From assembly GCA_910588905.1 (NCBI GenBank), contig CAJURZ010000008.1, forward strand, positions 1 to 64,000: 64,000 bases of DNA. Reading direction: 5' to 3'. The notes below the pieces were generated by a model. It was not told the DNA's origin and did not search any database. It saw only the letters and a program-made list of their open reading frames with translations. The translations under genes and the position numbers were made by a program. Source of the DNA: an uncultured Eggerthellaceae bacterium. GTDB lineage: Bacteria > Actinomycetota > Coriobacteriia > Coriobacteriales > Eggerthellaceae. Shown here piece by piece: positions 33,201 to 42,308 of this stretch (position 1 is its first letter; each line of letters begins with the position of its first letter).

Positions 33201-34132
33201 GCGTTGATCTCCTCGGATTCGTCCAAGCCCGTGAGCTGACCGGTATGTTTGAGATAGCGTGCGCCGATGGTGCCCATATCCATGAGACATACCGGCTTCT
33301 CCTCACGCCCTAATTCCCGGCGGAGCTCCTGATAGCGCTCGAACGCGCGAGCCACGTTCGCATCAGCTATCTGGACATCCTCCAGAACGGTGCCGAAAGT
33401 GGTATGGCGGCAATGATCCGACCAATAAGTGTCTACCATCTTCACTTCCGTGATGGTCGGGTCGCGTCCCTCATCCTGGAAGTAGCTCTGCAGGAACCGG
33501 ATATCCGCCAGATCCATGGCAAGGCCGCGGTCTTGGATGAAGGCTTCCAGAGCCACGTCATCCAGATGGCGGAAGCCTTCCAGCACCTCTACATCAGCAG
33601 GCCGCTCGAACTCCTGAGCCAAGGTATCCACTTCATCCAATGAGGCTTCCCGCGCCTCCACCGGATTGATGACATACCCCTTGATGGCTGCCACGTCTTC
33701 ATCGGACAGGTTGCCGTCCAGCCCGTAGACCGTGGCACTGCGCACGAGCGGGCGCACGCCCTGGCTGATGAGCTGGATGCATTCGCTGGCCGAGTCTGCC
33801 CGTTGGTCGAACTGGCCCGGCAGGTACTCCACGGCGAAGACGGTGCGCGGACCGGGGAACGTGCACACATCCCCCTCGCAGTGGGCTTGGGGCTTATGCA
33901 GCTGGATGGCATCATCCAGCGTATAGGACACATCATCCGTCTGGGGCTCAGAGAAGACCCCTACTGCGCATTGAGCGAAGAGGTCATCGTCTATGCCTTC
34001 CACGTCATAGCGATTGATGACGGAAGCGCCGTCCAGAGCCAGGATGCCCAAGGTGTCTCGCAACTCTGTGACCAGCTGCTGCGCCTCCCCGTCGAACCCG
34101 GGTTTCTTCTCCACATAGATGCGCTTGACCAT
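30281..34132 (-). CDS. purL: Phosphoribosylformylglycinamidine synthase, fused single-chain form
   Basis: It has 1283 residues. It converts FGAR, glutamine and ATP to FGAM in purine synthesis. Domains in order: N-terminal PurS-like part, linker, duplicated synthetase core (ETHNHPTEIEPFGGAATCVGG, GGRTGRDGIGGATGSSKAHS) and a C-terminal glutaminase domain with PGGFSGGDEPDGSAK, nucleophile Cys in LMLGICNGFQAL (about 1122) and GHSERAGEG near the end. It therefore needs no separate PurS or PurQ. The ATG at 34132 follows GAGGAGGA; the frame is open to 34252. It is the last gene of purC-orf-purL. Confidence 0.97.
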   Translation of the reverse strand: MVKRIYVEKKPGFDGEAQQLVTELRDTLGILALDGASVINRYDVEGIDDDLFAQCAVGVFSEPQTDDVSYTLDDAIQLHKPQAHCEGDVCTFPGPRTVFAVEYLPGQFDQRADSASECIQLISQGVRPLVRSATVYGLDGNLSDEDVAAIKGYVINPVEAREASLDEVDTLAQEFERPADVEVLEGFRHLDDVALEAFIQDRGLAMDLADIRFLQSYFQDEGRDPTITEVKMVDTYWSDHCRHTTFGTVLEDVQIADANVARAFERYQELRRELGREEKPVCLMDMGTIGARYLKHTGQLTGLDESEEINACTVRVKVDVRGEEQDWLYLFKNETHNHPTEIEPFGGAATCVGGAIRDPLSGRAYVYQAMRVTGAADPTVPVSETLPGKLSQRKLVTTAAQGYSSYGNQIGLATGQVHELYHPGYAAKRMEIGAVIAATPAGDVRRETPAPGDVVVLLGGRTGRDGIGGATGSSKAHSATSIETCGAEVQKGNAPVERKIQRLFRNSEACRMIKRCNDFGAGGVSVAIGELADGLDIQLDRVPKKYEGLDGTELAISESQERMAVALAPDDVDDFIAFARAENLEATPVAVVTEEPRVRIHWRGNTIVDVSREFLASNGAPKFAKASVPGCESFAESSADRAFEACEQLTDSVVDAVCDHDSIQDALVGLMADINRASNKGLVERFDSTIGAATVLMPFGGVNQLTPSLAMVAKLPVLGGNTTTVSGLSWGFNPYLSESDPFAGSYMAVLDSVAKLVATGFRRQDIYLTFQEYFEKLRNDPERWGKPLSALLGALEAQLDFGVGAIGGKDSMSGSFEDLDVPPTLVSFATAVGNLDRVTSPELKRPGSALAWLSFVEASAQSLTATMDAVEHLIGRGLVASCASGGYGGLGETLFKMAVGNGIGVQLDDVGIGDLFEPVYGTFVLEAADGVSVDDLAQALEEAGLEEGIDLVDLGVTLEDYLLVADGQQADLAVVQEAWESGIESVFPYRTHQEDDEPVSSLSYTEGSGAVYHGPAVARPRVIIPVFPGTNCEYDTQAAFEAAGADVTVQIINNLTPEAVRESVDQLVQNIQRSQIVMLPGGFSGGDEPDGSAKLICAVFRAPAVTEAVRELLQKRDGLMLGICNGFQALVKLGLVPFGDIMDPSPDLATLTFNDIGRHQSSLVRTRVASNLSPWLADCQVGEVHTVAISHGEGKFVAPPALLGQMVAKGQVATQYVDASGMPSMDLSVNPNGSVLAIEGITSPDGRVLGKMGHSERAGEGLYQNVPGNKLQPLFTAGVRYFA

Positions 34133-34157
34133 GGATCCTCCTCTAGGACGCTCGGTC

Positions 34158-34778
34158 TCATTCCTCCGCGTTCGCTGTATCCTTCTTCTTGAACAGGCGG
34201 CCCATGAACCCTGCCTTCGCAGGCTTCTCAGCCTCAGGGGACTGCGACGCATCCGCCTCCGTCACGATCTCTTCTGTGACACGGCCACCCCTGCGCGCCT
34301 GCTGCTTCCGCTCTTTCTTCTCTTGGGCCTCTTCCAAGGCGATCATGCGCTCTTGATAGCTGCGGCGCTCTTTCCTGATCTTCGAGAAATCGAGATAGAA
34401 CGCGAAGATGATGAGCGCATAGGCAGCGAACAGGCAGACGAAGGCGATCCAGGCAGGCTCGACGCCGCGCAGCACCCAGGAGAGCACCGTGCAGACGACC
34501 GCCCCACCCAGGGACAGCCACCAAAGCCGCTTGAGCTTCTTGTAGCGCTCCGTATCCGGTTTGTAGTATTTCCGATCCAGTTCGCGCTGGCGCTCCTGCT
34601 CCTTCTTGCGAGCAGCCTTCGCCTCCGCTTTCCTCTGCTGCTGGGTCTTCTTGGTGGTGCCCAAGGTGACGGAAGCGGCGGCCTTCGTCTTCGGCTTCGC
34701 GCTGGCCGCGCTCTTGCGGGTAGAGCCGGTATGCTTCTCCGTGGTGTAGCGCTCGTTCATGGGGTTTCGCTGGGACAT
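34158..34778 (-). CDS. Uncharacterised two-helix membrane protein with long basic ends
   Basis: It has 206 residues. The first 80 residues are Lys/Arg/Ala/Gln-rich (KTQQQRKAEAKAARKKEQER) and likely helical. Two membrane helices follow (about 86-104 and 109-128), then a charged coiled-coil-like stretch (RKERRSYQERMIALEEAQEK) and an acidic-basic tail. I do not recognise the family. It sits between purC (54 bp) and purL (25 bp) on the same strand, so it is co-transcribed with purine genes; no functional link is evident. Confidence 0.8.
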   Translation of the reverse strand: MSQRNPMNERYTTEKHTGSTRKSAASAKPKTKAAASVTLGTTKKTQQQRKAEAKAARKKEQERQRELDRKYYKPDTERYKKLKRLWWLSLGGAVVCTVLSWVLRGVEPAWIAFVCLFAAYALIIFAFYLDFSKIRKERRSYQERMIALEEAQEKKERKQQARRGGRVTEEIVTEADASQSPEAEKPAKAGFMGRLFKKKDTANAEE

Positions 34779-34832
34779 GGTACCTCTCTTAGGGGTTCGT
34801 GCTGGCAGGTCTGGGCTTGGCGTGGATCCGCA

Positions 34833-35714
34833 TCACACCTCGAGCGTGCGGCCCGTGATCATCTCGAAGGCTTGCTCGTACTTCTCGGCCGTGCGACAGA
34901 TGACATCCTGGGGCAGATGCGGCGGCTCGCCCTGCTTGTCCCAGTTCGCGCTCAACCAATCGCGAACGTACTGCTTGTCAAAGGAAGGCTGGCTCTTACC
35001 GGGCTCATACCGGTCAGCAGGCCAGAAGCGGGAGGAATCCGGGGTGAGCACTTCATCTCCCAAGATGATGGCATCTCCGATGCGCCCGAACTCGAACTTC
35101 GTATCCGCGATGATGATCCCGCGCTCGGCTGCATAGTCAGCAGCTGTGGAGTAGATCTGGGTTGACAGACACGAAAGCTCTTGAGCATCCTCTTCGCCCA
35201 CGATCTGAGCGCAACGCTGGAAGCTGATGTTCTCATCATGGCCACCGATATCAGCTTTGGTGGACGGAGTGAACAACGGCTCTGGCAGCTTGGAGGAGTT
35301 CACCAGCCCCTCTGGCAGCGCTATACCGCAGACGGTGCCGCTCTTCTGGTATTCAGCCAGGCCGCTTCCGGCCAGGTATCCGCGCACGATGCATTCCACC
35401 GGGAACATCTCCGCCTTGCGCACCAGCATGAAGCGCCCGCGCAGCCAATCGGCGAAGGGCTGGAACTCCTGAGGTAGATCCGCAACATCCGTGGAGATGA
35501 GATGGCTCTCAACGACACCTTCCAGCAACTGGAACCAGAAGACCGAGAGCTGAGTGAGAACGCGCCCTTTGTTCGGGATCTCATCGGGCAGGATGTAGTC
35601 AAAGGCCGAGATGCGGTCTGTGGCCACCAGCAACAGCTGGTCTCCCAGGTCATAGAGGTCCCGCACCTTGCCTTGGGACGTAGGTGCAACGGTGGTGATG
35701 GGTGATGCGAACAT
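34833..35714 (-). CDS. purC: Phosphoribosylaminoimidazole-succinocarboxamide synthase
   Basis: It has 293 residues. It joins CAIR and aspartate with ATP to give SAICAR. SAICAR synthetase signatures are QGKVRDLYDLGDQLLLVATD near the start, VECIVRGYLAGSG, and ADTKFEFGR. This longer form is the fungal/actinobacterial type. It leads the purC-orf-purL unit; purB, two steps related, lies apart at 48399. Confidence 0.97.
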   Translation of the reverse strand: MFASPITTVAPTSQGKVRDLYDLGDQLLLVATDRISAFDYILPDEIPNKGRVLTQLSVFWFQLLEGVVESHLISTDVADLPQEFQPFADWLRGRFMLVRKAEMFPVECIVRGYLAGSGLAEYQKSGTVCGIALPEGLVNSSKLPEPLFTPSTKADIGGHDENISFQRCAQIVGEEDAQELSCLSTQIYSTAADYAAERGIIIADTKFEFGRIGDAIILGDEVLTPDSSRFWPADRYEPGKSQPSFDKQYVRDWLSANWDKQGEPPHLPQDVICRTAEKYEQAFEMITGRTLEV

Positions 35715-35798
35715 GGCTCCTCCGGATGTCAGGAAAATGGTAGCAAGATGATAGCACGCGCCCTTCGCGGAGAGACGAGAAGAGCCGAGTGCGTTCCG

Positions 35799-38700
35799 TC
35801 ACCCCCGCAGCTCATCCAAGAGCTCTTCGGTGGAGACGAACCTCACGTTCTTGCTGGGAAGGGACCGCAGGAACACCTTGCCATAGCTCTTCGACACGAG
35901 CCGCGAATCTGCCAGGATGAGCACCCCCGAATCATCGGCTCGGCGAATGAGCCTTCCCGCCGCCTGACGCACCTCCAATACCGCCTGGGGGAGCACGAAG
36001 TGGCGCCACGCTGCATCATCCCGCGCCGCTCGCTCGCAGGAGAGCGGATCGGTGGGCTTGATGAAGGGGAGCTTCGGGATGATGACCCCCTTGAGCGTCT
36101 TGCCCGGAGCGTCGAAGCCCTCCCAGAAGCTCTTGAGGGCGAACAGGGAGAGCGTCTCGTCGGTCAGGAAATCATCCCGTAGGTTCTTCACCGAAACACC
36201 CCAGCGCTGACAGACCAGCCGCAGCTCATCCTCCTTCAGGCGCGGAGACACCTCTGCGAAGCAGGCTTCCATCTCCTTCTTGTTCGTGAACAGCGTGAGC
36301 AGCGAGCCGTTGTTGGCCCGATGCACATCCACCAAGAGCTCTTTCAGCTGCTCCAGATACTTCGGGCTGTTGGGCTCAGCCATATCGTTCACCACCAAGA
36401 CCCGCATATTGCGGTCGAAGTCATAGCTGGACTCCAGGGTGAGCGTATTCGCCCGGGACTGTTCGCTGCTGTTGAGCCCGAGCGCATGCTCGAAGGGCTC
36501 GAAGGAGCCGTTCACCGTGAGGGTGGCTGACGTGAACACCACCGAACGGGTACGGGCGAAGAGCGTCTCGTCCAGCATAGCCCCCACGTTGTAGAGGGAT
36601 GCGCGGATGACATCGTTCTTCATGCCACGCCCTTTGTCCGGCCGCTTGTTCAGGTAGGCCGAGCAGACATAGGCGTCCGTAGGATTCACGAAGATCACAT
36701 CCAACGCACGAACGAGATCCTTCAGCTCCAAGGCTACGGCGGCTATCTCCCGCTGGATCACGGCGGCATGCTCCACTTCGTCCAGATAGCCCACAAGCTC
36801 CTGGCAAGCCCGGATGAGCGCTTCGGAGGCATCTATCAGATCCTTCGCAGCAGCCACGATCTCACCGAAGGAGGTCATGGAGCGAACCTGATCGTTGATC
36901 CAGATGTCCGTCATGTCATAGCTGGACTTCTTGTTCGGATCGAACTGGAGAAGGTCATGGACGCGCAGGAGGAAGGCGGCTTCGGTCTCAGCGAAGGCGC
37001 GGCCAGCGGTCTTCGCTTTGTTGGTCAGGGCGAAGAAGAGCGTGCCAGGAGATGAAGGATCCCCTAATACGAGCTCTCCATCAACCCCACCGTCCACCTT
37101 CGCGCTCTTCGCAACTTCCGTTACATCCACGGTACGCTCAGCCCGCACGAAGACGTTGCGCGCATTCGCATCCGCACCCACCCGAGACACCAGATTCCCT
37201 AGGGCCTCCAGGCTGATCTCCAAAGCGAGGGCCTGCCGCGCTTCGGCTTCCGCCCCATGGGCCTCATCCACCACCCAATAGCGAATGGGAGGCAGCAAGC
37301 CTCCCTCAGCAGCCACGTCGCAGAAGAACAGGCTCTGGTTCGTGACCACGATGTCCGCTGATTCCGCCAGCTTGCGAGCACCGAACACGAAGCAAGACTG
37401 TCCATAGAACGGACACTTCCGCCGCAGGCACTCGTGACTGGTGGTGGATATGGCGCTCCGAGGCAGCGTACGGAAATCAACCTTCAAGGTATCCATGTCA
37501 TCGCAGCCGGTCTGCTCGATGAAGGAGAGCACCCCTGCGATGGCAGGCGCCTGAGTCTTCTCCTCGTTCATCACCATCCGCATCTGCGCACCTGATTCCA
37601 TCAGGCGCTGTATCTTCCTCAAGCACGGATAGTGCGAAAACCCCTTGAGCGACGCGTAGGTCAGCGTGTCGCCCAAGGCTTTGGAGAGCAGCGGGAGCTC
37701 TTTGTAGACCAGCTGATCCAGAAGCGCATTGGTCTTCGTGGCCACACCCAAGCTGATGTTGTTCTGTTGAGCCGTGAAGGCAGCAGGCACCAGGTAGGCC
37801 ATGGATTTCCCGACCCCCGTTCCCGCTTCTACACACAGGTTCACGGAAGATGCGAACGCATCGCGCACGGCTAGAGCCATCTCCGCTTGTTCTTCGCGCG
37901 TCTCGTAATCCTCATAGAGCGTTCCGATCAAGCCCTCGGGTGTGAAGACCTCCTCCACAGCTTCAGGGGTAGGGAAGGTAAGCATGGTCATGCCTTCGCC
38001 CTCCCGCTCGACCCGGACGTTCGCCTGCTGGAGCACCTCGGCAGACACCATATCGGCCGCATCGACCTTCGCCCGACGCGGGGCATCCGCCATCCGGTCC
38101 CGACGTATCTGCTTCAGAGAGAACCGCTCGGGCGCCAACGCCTTCGCTTCGGCAGGATCCATGCCGCCTTCGATCAGCTCTGCAAGCCTTCGTTCGTAGG
38201 CCCTGTCCGCAAAGGCGGCGAAGAGCGGCTGGGTAGTCCATTCCTGAGGGGTGGCCAGCTGGCTGATGCTGTGCAGAAGGCCTTCCGGCATGGCATCTAC
38301 CGCTGCCAAGAGCACCCGATACACAGCACAGAGAGCCGCTACGTCATCATCGGCCCGATGGGTGGATAGAGGAGCGCCGAAGGCACGGACCAGGTCTATC
38401 AGACGATGGCTCTTCATCCGCGGCAGCGCGATGCGCGAGAGCTCGAGCGAGTCTATCCAGGTGTTCTCCAAGAGCGGATAACCCGCTGGATGCTTGGTGG
38501 TGAAATTGCGGTCGAATTCCGCATTGTGGGCCACCATCTTCGCATCCCTAGCAAAAGCCACGAGCCCCGCCAGGGCCTCCTGGGGTGAAGGGGCAGCGGC
38601 CACATCGGCATCATAGATATGGGTGAGATGGGATATCTCATCAGGGATGGGGATGCCGGGATTCACGAAGGTGACGTACCACTCCGTAACCTCCCCATGC

Positions 38701-38897
38701 TCTAACCGGGCCGCTGCTATCTGGGTGAGCTCGTCTTTCTTGACCGACACGCCGGTGGTTTCCGTATCCACCACCACGATGTTCTCATCATAGGTGCCGA
38801 AATCAGATGCTTGGGCGCGCTGGGGCAACGAGGCATAGCGCTCTATCACGTCGGCGGGCGTTCCGTCAGTCACGGAGCGGGACATCTCTAGGCTCAT
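35799..38897 (-). CDS. dinG: DinG-type helicase with N-terminal DEDDh exonuclease domain
   Basis: It has 1032 residues. Residues about 38-210 are a DnaQ-like 3'-5' exonuclease with VVVDTETTG (Asp44, Glu46), VAHNAEFDRN and the final HRADDD, so all DEDDh acids are present. The rest is an XPD/DinG-like superfamily 2 helicase: Walker A VEAGTGVGKSMAYLVPA, DEAH box VVDEAHG, and four Fe-S cysteines (YPC, HECLRRKC, QSC). Such fusions act on single-stranded or structured DNA and RNA and are known in Firmicutes, where the helicase activity may be lost. Walker A and Cys ligands look intact here. It is transcribed divergently from the gene at 38990. Confidence 0.93.
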   Translation of the reverse strand: MSLEMSRSVTDGTPADVIERYASLPQRAQASDFGTYDENIVVVDTETTGVSVKKDELTQIAAARLEHGEVTEWYVTFVNPGIPIPDEISHLTHIYDADVAAAPSPQEALAGLVAFARDAKMVAHNAEFDRNFTTKHPAGYPLLENTWIDSLELSRIALPRMKSHRLIDLVRAFGAPLSTHRADDDVAALCAVYRVLLAAVDAMPEGLLHSISQLATPQEWTTQPLFAAFADRAYERRLAELIEGGMDPAEAKALAPERFSLKQIRRDRMADAPRRAKVDAADMVSAEVLQQANVRVEREGEGMTMLTFPTPEAVEEVFTPEGLIGTLYEDYETREEQAEMALAVRDAFASSVNLCVEAGTGVGKSMAYLVPAAFTAQQNNISLGVATKTNALLDQLVYKELPLLSKALGDTLTYASLKGFSHYPCLRKIQRLMESGAQMRMVMNEEKTQAPAIAGVLSFIEQTGCDDMDTLKVDFRTLPRSAISTTSHECLRRKCPFYGQSCFVFGARKLAESADIVVTNQSLFFCDVAAEGGLLPPIRYWVVDEAHGAEAEARQALALEISLEALGNLVSRVGADANARNVFVRAERTVDVTEVAKSAKVDGGVDGELVLGDPSSPGTLFFALTNKAKTAGRAFAETEAAFLLRVHDLLQFDPNKKSSYDMTDIWINDQVRSMTSFGEIVAAAKDLIDASEALIRACQELVGYLDEVEHAAVIQREIAAVALELKDLVRALDVIFVNPTDAYVCSAYLNKRPDKGRGMKNDVIRASLYNVGAMLDETLFARTRSVVFTSATLTVNGSFEPFEHALGLNSSEQSRANTLTLESSYDFDRNMRVLVVNDMAEPNSPKYLEQLKELLVDVHRANNGSLLTLFTNKKEMEACFAEVSPRLKEDELRLVCQRWGVSVKNLRDDFLTDETLSLFALKSFWEGFDAPGKTLKGVIIPKLPFIKPTDPLSCERAARDDAAWRHFVLPQAVLEVRQAAGRLIRRADDSGVLILADSRLVSKSYGKVFLRSLPSKNVRFVSTEELLDELRG

Positions 38898-38972
38898 GGA
38901 CCACCTTTGGATCTTGTGGGAGACAGTCCGAACATTCTACTCGTTCGCTGGGCCGCTTTCGATCTCAGATGC

Positions 38973-38978
38973 TATACT
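38973..38978 (+). promoter_or_regulatory. -10 box giving a near-leaderless transcript
   Basis: TATACT ends 11 bp before the ATG at 38990, so transcription would begin within about 5 nt of the start codon. No Shine-Dalgarno is visible. Confidence 0.5.
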
Positions 38979-38989
38979 CACCCACCATC

Positions 38990-39628
38990 ATGACTGATTT
39001 CTTTGGCAGATACCTTGACTTCGACACCGCGTCCAAGAAGGATGCTGGCATCCTGCTGGGAGCAGACAATGCTGTAGGGGACATCTACCAGATCCACATC
39101 CTCCAGGAAGACGGCGTTCAGCGGGCTTGGTTCCAGAACGCCTTCGGCCAGCGCGTCGGTTACCTGGAGCCGGACATCTCCCGCAAGCTCAAAACGCTCC
39201 AGGCTGAAGGCCTGGAGATGGTGGGCATCCTCTCCTTCGTGGCCTTCACGGATCACCCCGGCGAAGGGCATTATTGGGGTCAGATGGCTGTCATCTGCTA
39301 TCCCCCCCAGGAAAGCGCCGCCTTCGGTCGCTTCGTTGAAGGGGTGAGCAAACGCTTGGGTGAGGGGAACCGTCCCAAAGTGGACTTAGGCGCCGAAGGG
39401 GTGGCGAAGGTACGCCAGACCGAAGGAGCCTGGATGCCTTCCCAGACCGCACCTCTGCCGAAGCCCGAGAAGGGCACCGCCTATCTGAAGCAACGGCGAA
39501 AGCTCTCTGAGCGTATGATCGATAAGGGTCGCGCGGGGAACAAGGGTTGCTATGTGGTCAGTTGGGCTTTCCTGCTCGCTCTGGTCACGCTGGTGGTGTT
39601 CCTGGTGTATTCCTGCGCTACTGGCTAA
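38990..39628 (+). CDS. Uncharacterised protein with C-terminal membrane anchor
   Basis: It has 212 residues. A soluble N-terminal domain (MTDFFGRYLDFDTASKKDAG...) with a pattern of beta strands is followed by a basic segment (YLKQRRKLSERMIDKGR) and a single C-terminal membrane helix ending YSCATG. I do not recognise the family. The frame is open to 38807, but that upstream part overlaps the dinG start in reverse; the ATG at 38990 lies just after a good -10. It stands alone between dinG and the convergent histidine kinase. Confidence 0.72.
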   Translation: MTDFFGRYLDFDTASKKDAGILLGADNAVGDIYQIHILQEDGVQRAWFQNAFGQRVGYLEPDISRKLKTLQAEGLEMVGILSFVAFTDHPGEGHYWGQMAVICYPPQESAAFGRFVEGVSKRLGEGNRPKVDLGAEGVAKVRQTEGAWMPSQTAPLPKPEKGTAYLKQRRKLSERMIDKGRAGNKGCYVVSWAFLLALVTLVVFLVYSCATG

Positions 39629-39706
39629 GACCCCTTCGCACCTGAGAGCCCCGCGAGGCCTTCCTGTCCCTTCCCAAGGACCAAGCGCAAACCAAAACAG
39701 TCGGAG

Positions 39707-41461
39707 CTAGCGCTGAGCGTTGCGCTGGCGCTTCTCCATCACCTTGACGGCTACGCGGGCTTGAGCCAAGGAACGCTCCTCATCATAGAGCGGGAAGTAC
39801 AACGTGAAAGTTGCCCCCACGCCCTTCGTGCCCTTCACCGCTACGCGCCCGTGATGGCGGTCTACGATCTCCTTCACTAAGGACAACCCGATCCCCAAGC
39901 CGCCGTTTTCCTTCGCTCGACCGGAATCAGCCCGCCAGAAGCGAGAGAAGACCATCTTCTCTTCCTCAGGAGAGAGGCCGATGCCTGTATCCTGCACAGC
40001 GATGGCGGCCATGCGCCCTTCACGGAAGACGGATATGGTAATGGAGCCACCTTCGTCGGTATAGCGGATAGCGTTCGATACCAGATTGGTCACGGCCTGT
40101 CTGATCATGTCAGCATCGCCCAAGGTCTTCACATCCTGTTGGGCGCCAAGGGAAATGGATATCCCGCAGTCCTCGATGAAGGCCTCGTGGGAGCTGACCA
40201 CGTCAGCGGCCAAAGCGGTAAGATCCACCGGCTCCTCTCGCATGGGGGTGGTGCGCATCTCCAGACGGGACAGCTTGAGCAACCCATCCACCAGCTTCGA
40301 TAGCCTGCCTACTTCGGCATCTACCAGCATCAGATGCTCTTCATCCTTCTCATAGACGCCGTCGATCATAGCCTCCACATTCGCTTGGATGGCCATGAGC
40401 GGAGTGCGCAGCTCATGGGCCACGTCTGAGGTCAGCTGCTGTTCCAGCTTGCGGTCACGCTGGAAGGATTCGGCCATCTCGTCCATGGTCTCAGCCAAAC
40501 GCCAAAGCTCATCAGAACCGCTGATGCCCGTACGGGCTGACAGGTTCCCCTCGGAGAGCTCCCGAGCCGTACGGGTGATCCGGTCCAATGGTCGGACGAG
40601 GGATTTCACGAATACCATGCCGAAGAGAAGAGCGAACACTAGGGCGATACCTCCCGCCACCAGCAGCGCAAGGAAGGTGTCCATCTGGAACTGACGGTCC
40701 ACCTTGCTCATGAGCGCATTGGACCCGTAGACCCACACGCGGACATTGCCCACATCGCTGCCAGATACCTCGATGGGTGCAATGGCGATCTGGGTAGCAG
40801 CGCTCGGCCCCTGCTTGGCGGCTTCTTCGGGAGAGAGGCCATCCGTGGAGTCGAAGAGCTTGTTCCCTTTGGCGCTGACCACCATGACACCCAGCTCATC
40901 GGAGCTATCCGCTGCCTCTCGGGCAGGGATCAGCGTATCCCCCTCCAAGCTCAAGGTCTTCTGATAGAGATCGGCAATGCGGTTCGCCGTTTGCTGAGCC
41001 AAGGTCTCGATGCTGTTCGCCGCGTAAGTAGAGAAGAACTGATTCCAGATGAGCGCCACCATGCCCAAAGAAAGGGTGACGGTCAAAAAGGAGATGGCCA
41101 CGCAGGTGAGGATCACGCGAGCGCGATAGGAGAGGGTGAAGCTCACCGGCTCGCTGCCCGCAGCGCGCCGCGACGGACGCATGTGGGGACCTTCGCTCCG
41201 CTTCGCCTCAGCAGGTTCAGCCGTCTCAACGGGAGGCGTTGACCCAGCAGGGGCAGCCGGTTCCGGAGAGGGCGTTGATGGCGCTGCGGTTTCTGCTCCC
41301 TCCGTAGCAACGGGCGCTTCAGCGGGTTCTTCCACGACCGCCTCAACGGTCCCTTCATCAGCCTCTTCTCCTGCTATGGCCTGTTGGGGTGTATACAGCT
41401 CTACAGACGCAACGGATTGCGCAAAACCATCCTGTTCGGTATAGGATTCTTCTGCCCCCAT
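39707..41461 (-). CDS. Two-component sensor histidine kinase with long acidic N-terminal extension
   Basis: It has 584 residues. Residues 1-110 form a cytoplasmic Ala/Pro/Glu-rich tail. TM1 (about 113-138) and TM2 (about 262-286) bracket an extracytoplasmic sensor of 120 residues. HAMP follows (287-338), then the H-box SDVAHELRTPLM (His349), N-box NLVSNAIRY, G1 DTGIGLSPEEE and G2 GGLGIGLSLV. A later ATG at codon 94 would remove most of the tail, but the first ATG has GAGGGG upstream and lies 15 bp after the regulator gene. The signal is unknown; a BaeS/VanS-like envelope sensor is plausible. Confidence 0.92.
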   Translation of the reverse strand: MGAEESYTEQDGFAQSVASVELYTPQQAIAGEEADEGTVEAVVEEPAEAPVATEGAETAAPSTPSPEPAAPAGSTPPVETAEPAEAKRSEGPHMRPSRRAAGSEPVSFTLSYRARVILTCVAISFLTVTLSLGMVALIWNQFFSTYAANSIETLAQQTANRIADLYQKTLSLEGDTLIPAREAADSSDELGVMVVSAKGNKLFDSTDGLSPEEAAKQGPSAATQIAIAPIEVSGSDVGNVRVWVYGSNALMSKVDRQFQMDTFLALLVAGGIALVFALLFGMVFVKSLVRPLDRITRTARELSEGNLSARTGISGSDELWRLAETMDEMAESFQRDRKLEQQLTSDVAHELRTPLMAIQANVEAMIDGVYEKDEEHLMLVDAEVGRLSKLVDGLLKLSRLEMRTTPMREEPVDLTALAADVVSSHEAFIEDCGISISLGAQQDVKTLGDADMIRQAVTNLVSNAIRYTDEGGSITISVFREGRMAAIAVQDTGIGLSPEEEKMVFSRFWRADSGRAKENGGLGIGLSLVKEIVDRHHGRVAVKGTKGVGATFTLYFPLYDEERSLAQARVAVKVMEKRQRNAQR

Positions 41462-41476
41462 GACCCCTCTGAGAAG

Positions 41477-42181
41477 TTATTTCTTGTTTGGATCCTCGAA
41501 ACGATACCCTACTCCGTGCACCGTATGCAGCCATTTCGGGCTTCGCGGATTATCTCCAAGCTTTGCACGCAAGTTCTTCACATGACTATCTATCGTGCGC
41601 TCGTAGCCTTCGAAGTCATATCCGAGCACCTTCTCTACCAGCTCCATGCGCGAATAGACCCGGCCGGGGTAGCGCGAAAGGGTTGTCAGCAGTTTGAATT
41701 CTGAATCGGTGAGCCCGATCTCCTCGCCGTTCACGAGCACCTTATGGCCAGATACATCGATGGTGAGCTCACCGAACTCCAATACCTCGCGAAGGGGCTC
41801 CGAATCAGAATGCACCCGACGCAGCAGCGCCCGAGCGCGAGCGACCAGCTCACGGGGAGAGAACGGCTTCACCAGATAGTCATCTGCGCCCAGCTCAAGG
41901 CCGATGATGCGGTTTTCCACCTCACCCTTCGCCGTGAGCATGATGATGGGCACATCCGAGGTGTCACGGATGACGCTGCAGACGCGTTCGCCGGAGATGG
42001 TGGGCAGCATCAAGTCAAGGATGATGAGATCGAAGCTGTGCTTTGCGAATTCATCCAGCGCCTCTTGGCCGTCCCCCACAGCCGTTACCCAGTAACCCTC
42101 TTTCTCTAGGTAAGCTGTCACCGCCTCGCGGATGCTCTTATCGTCTTCCACCAAAAGGATCCGTCTTGTCTCAGCGCTCAT
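41477..42181 (-). CDS. OmpR/PhoB-family response regulator
   Basis: It has 234 residues. The receiver has the acidic pair VEDD, phospho-acceptor Asp in LIILDLMLP, a conserved Thr-Ala in IMLTAKGE and Lys in YLVKPF. The winged-helix domain (about 135-230) ends with the typical SHVKNLRAKLGD and VHGVGYRFED. The ATG at 42181 has AAAGGA upstream; the frame is open to 42265. It pairs with the kinase 15 bp downstream. Confidence 0.95.
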   Translation of the reverse strand: MSAETRRILLVEDDKSIREAVTAYLEKEGYWVTAVGDGQEALDEFAKHSFDLIILDLMLPTISGERVCSVIRDTSDVPIIMLTAKGEVENRIIGLELGADDYLVKPFSPRELVARARALLRRVHSDSEPLREVLEFGELTIDVSGHKVLVNGEEIGLTDSEFKLLTTLSRYPGRVYSRMELVEKVLGYDFEGYERTIDSHVKNLRAKLGDNPRSPKWLHTVHGVGYRFEDPNKK

Positions 42182-42296
42182 ATATGTGTCCTTTCCGGCA
42201 GCGGACAAGGGGGAGGTAGCCCGCATTCGCTGATGAACGATCTGCAGATATTGTATCCCTTGCAACGCCCCCGGTGACGGCAGGTTTTCTGTTTGA

Positions 42297-42302
42297 CATA
42301 AT
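42297..42302 (+). promoter_or_regulatory. Extended -10 box giving a leaderless transcript
   Basis: TGACATAAT (TG-n-CATAAT) ends 6 bp before the ATG at 42309, so the expected transcription start coincides with the start codon. No Shine-Dalgarno precedes that ATG. Confidence 0.5.
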
Positions 42303-42308
42303 GACGGG

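Noticed and set aside
35799..38897. Anti-phage defence helicase-nuclease
   Set aside because: The exonuclease-helicase fusion is the housekeeping DinG arrangement of many Gram-positive bacteria and has no defence neighbours.
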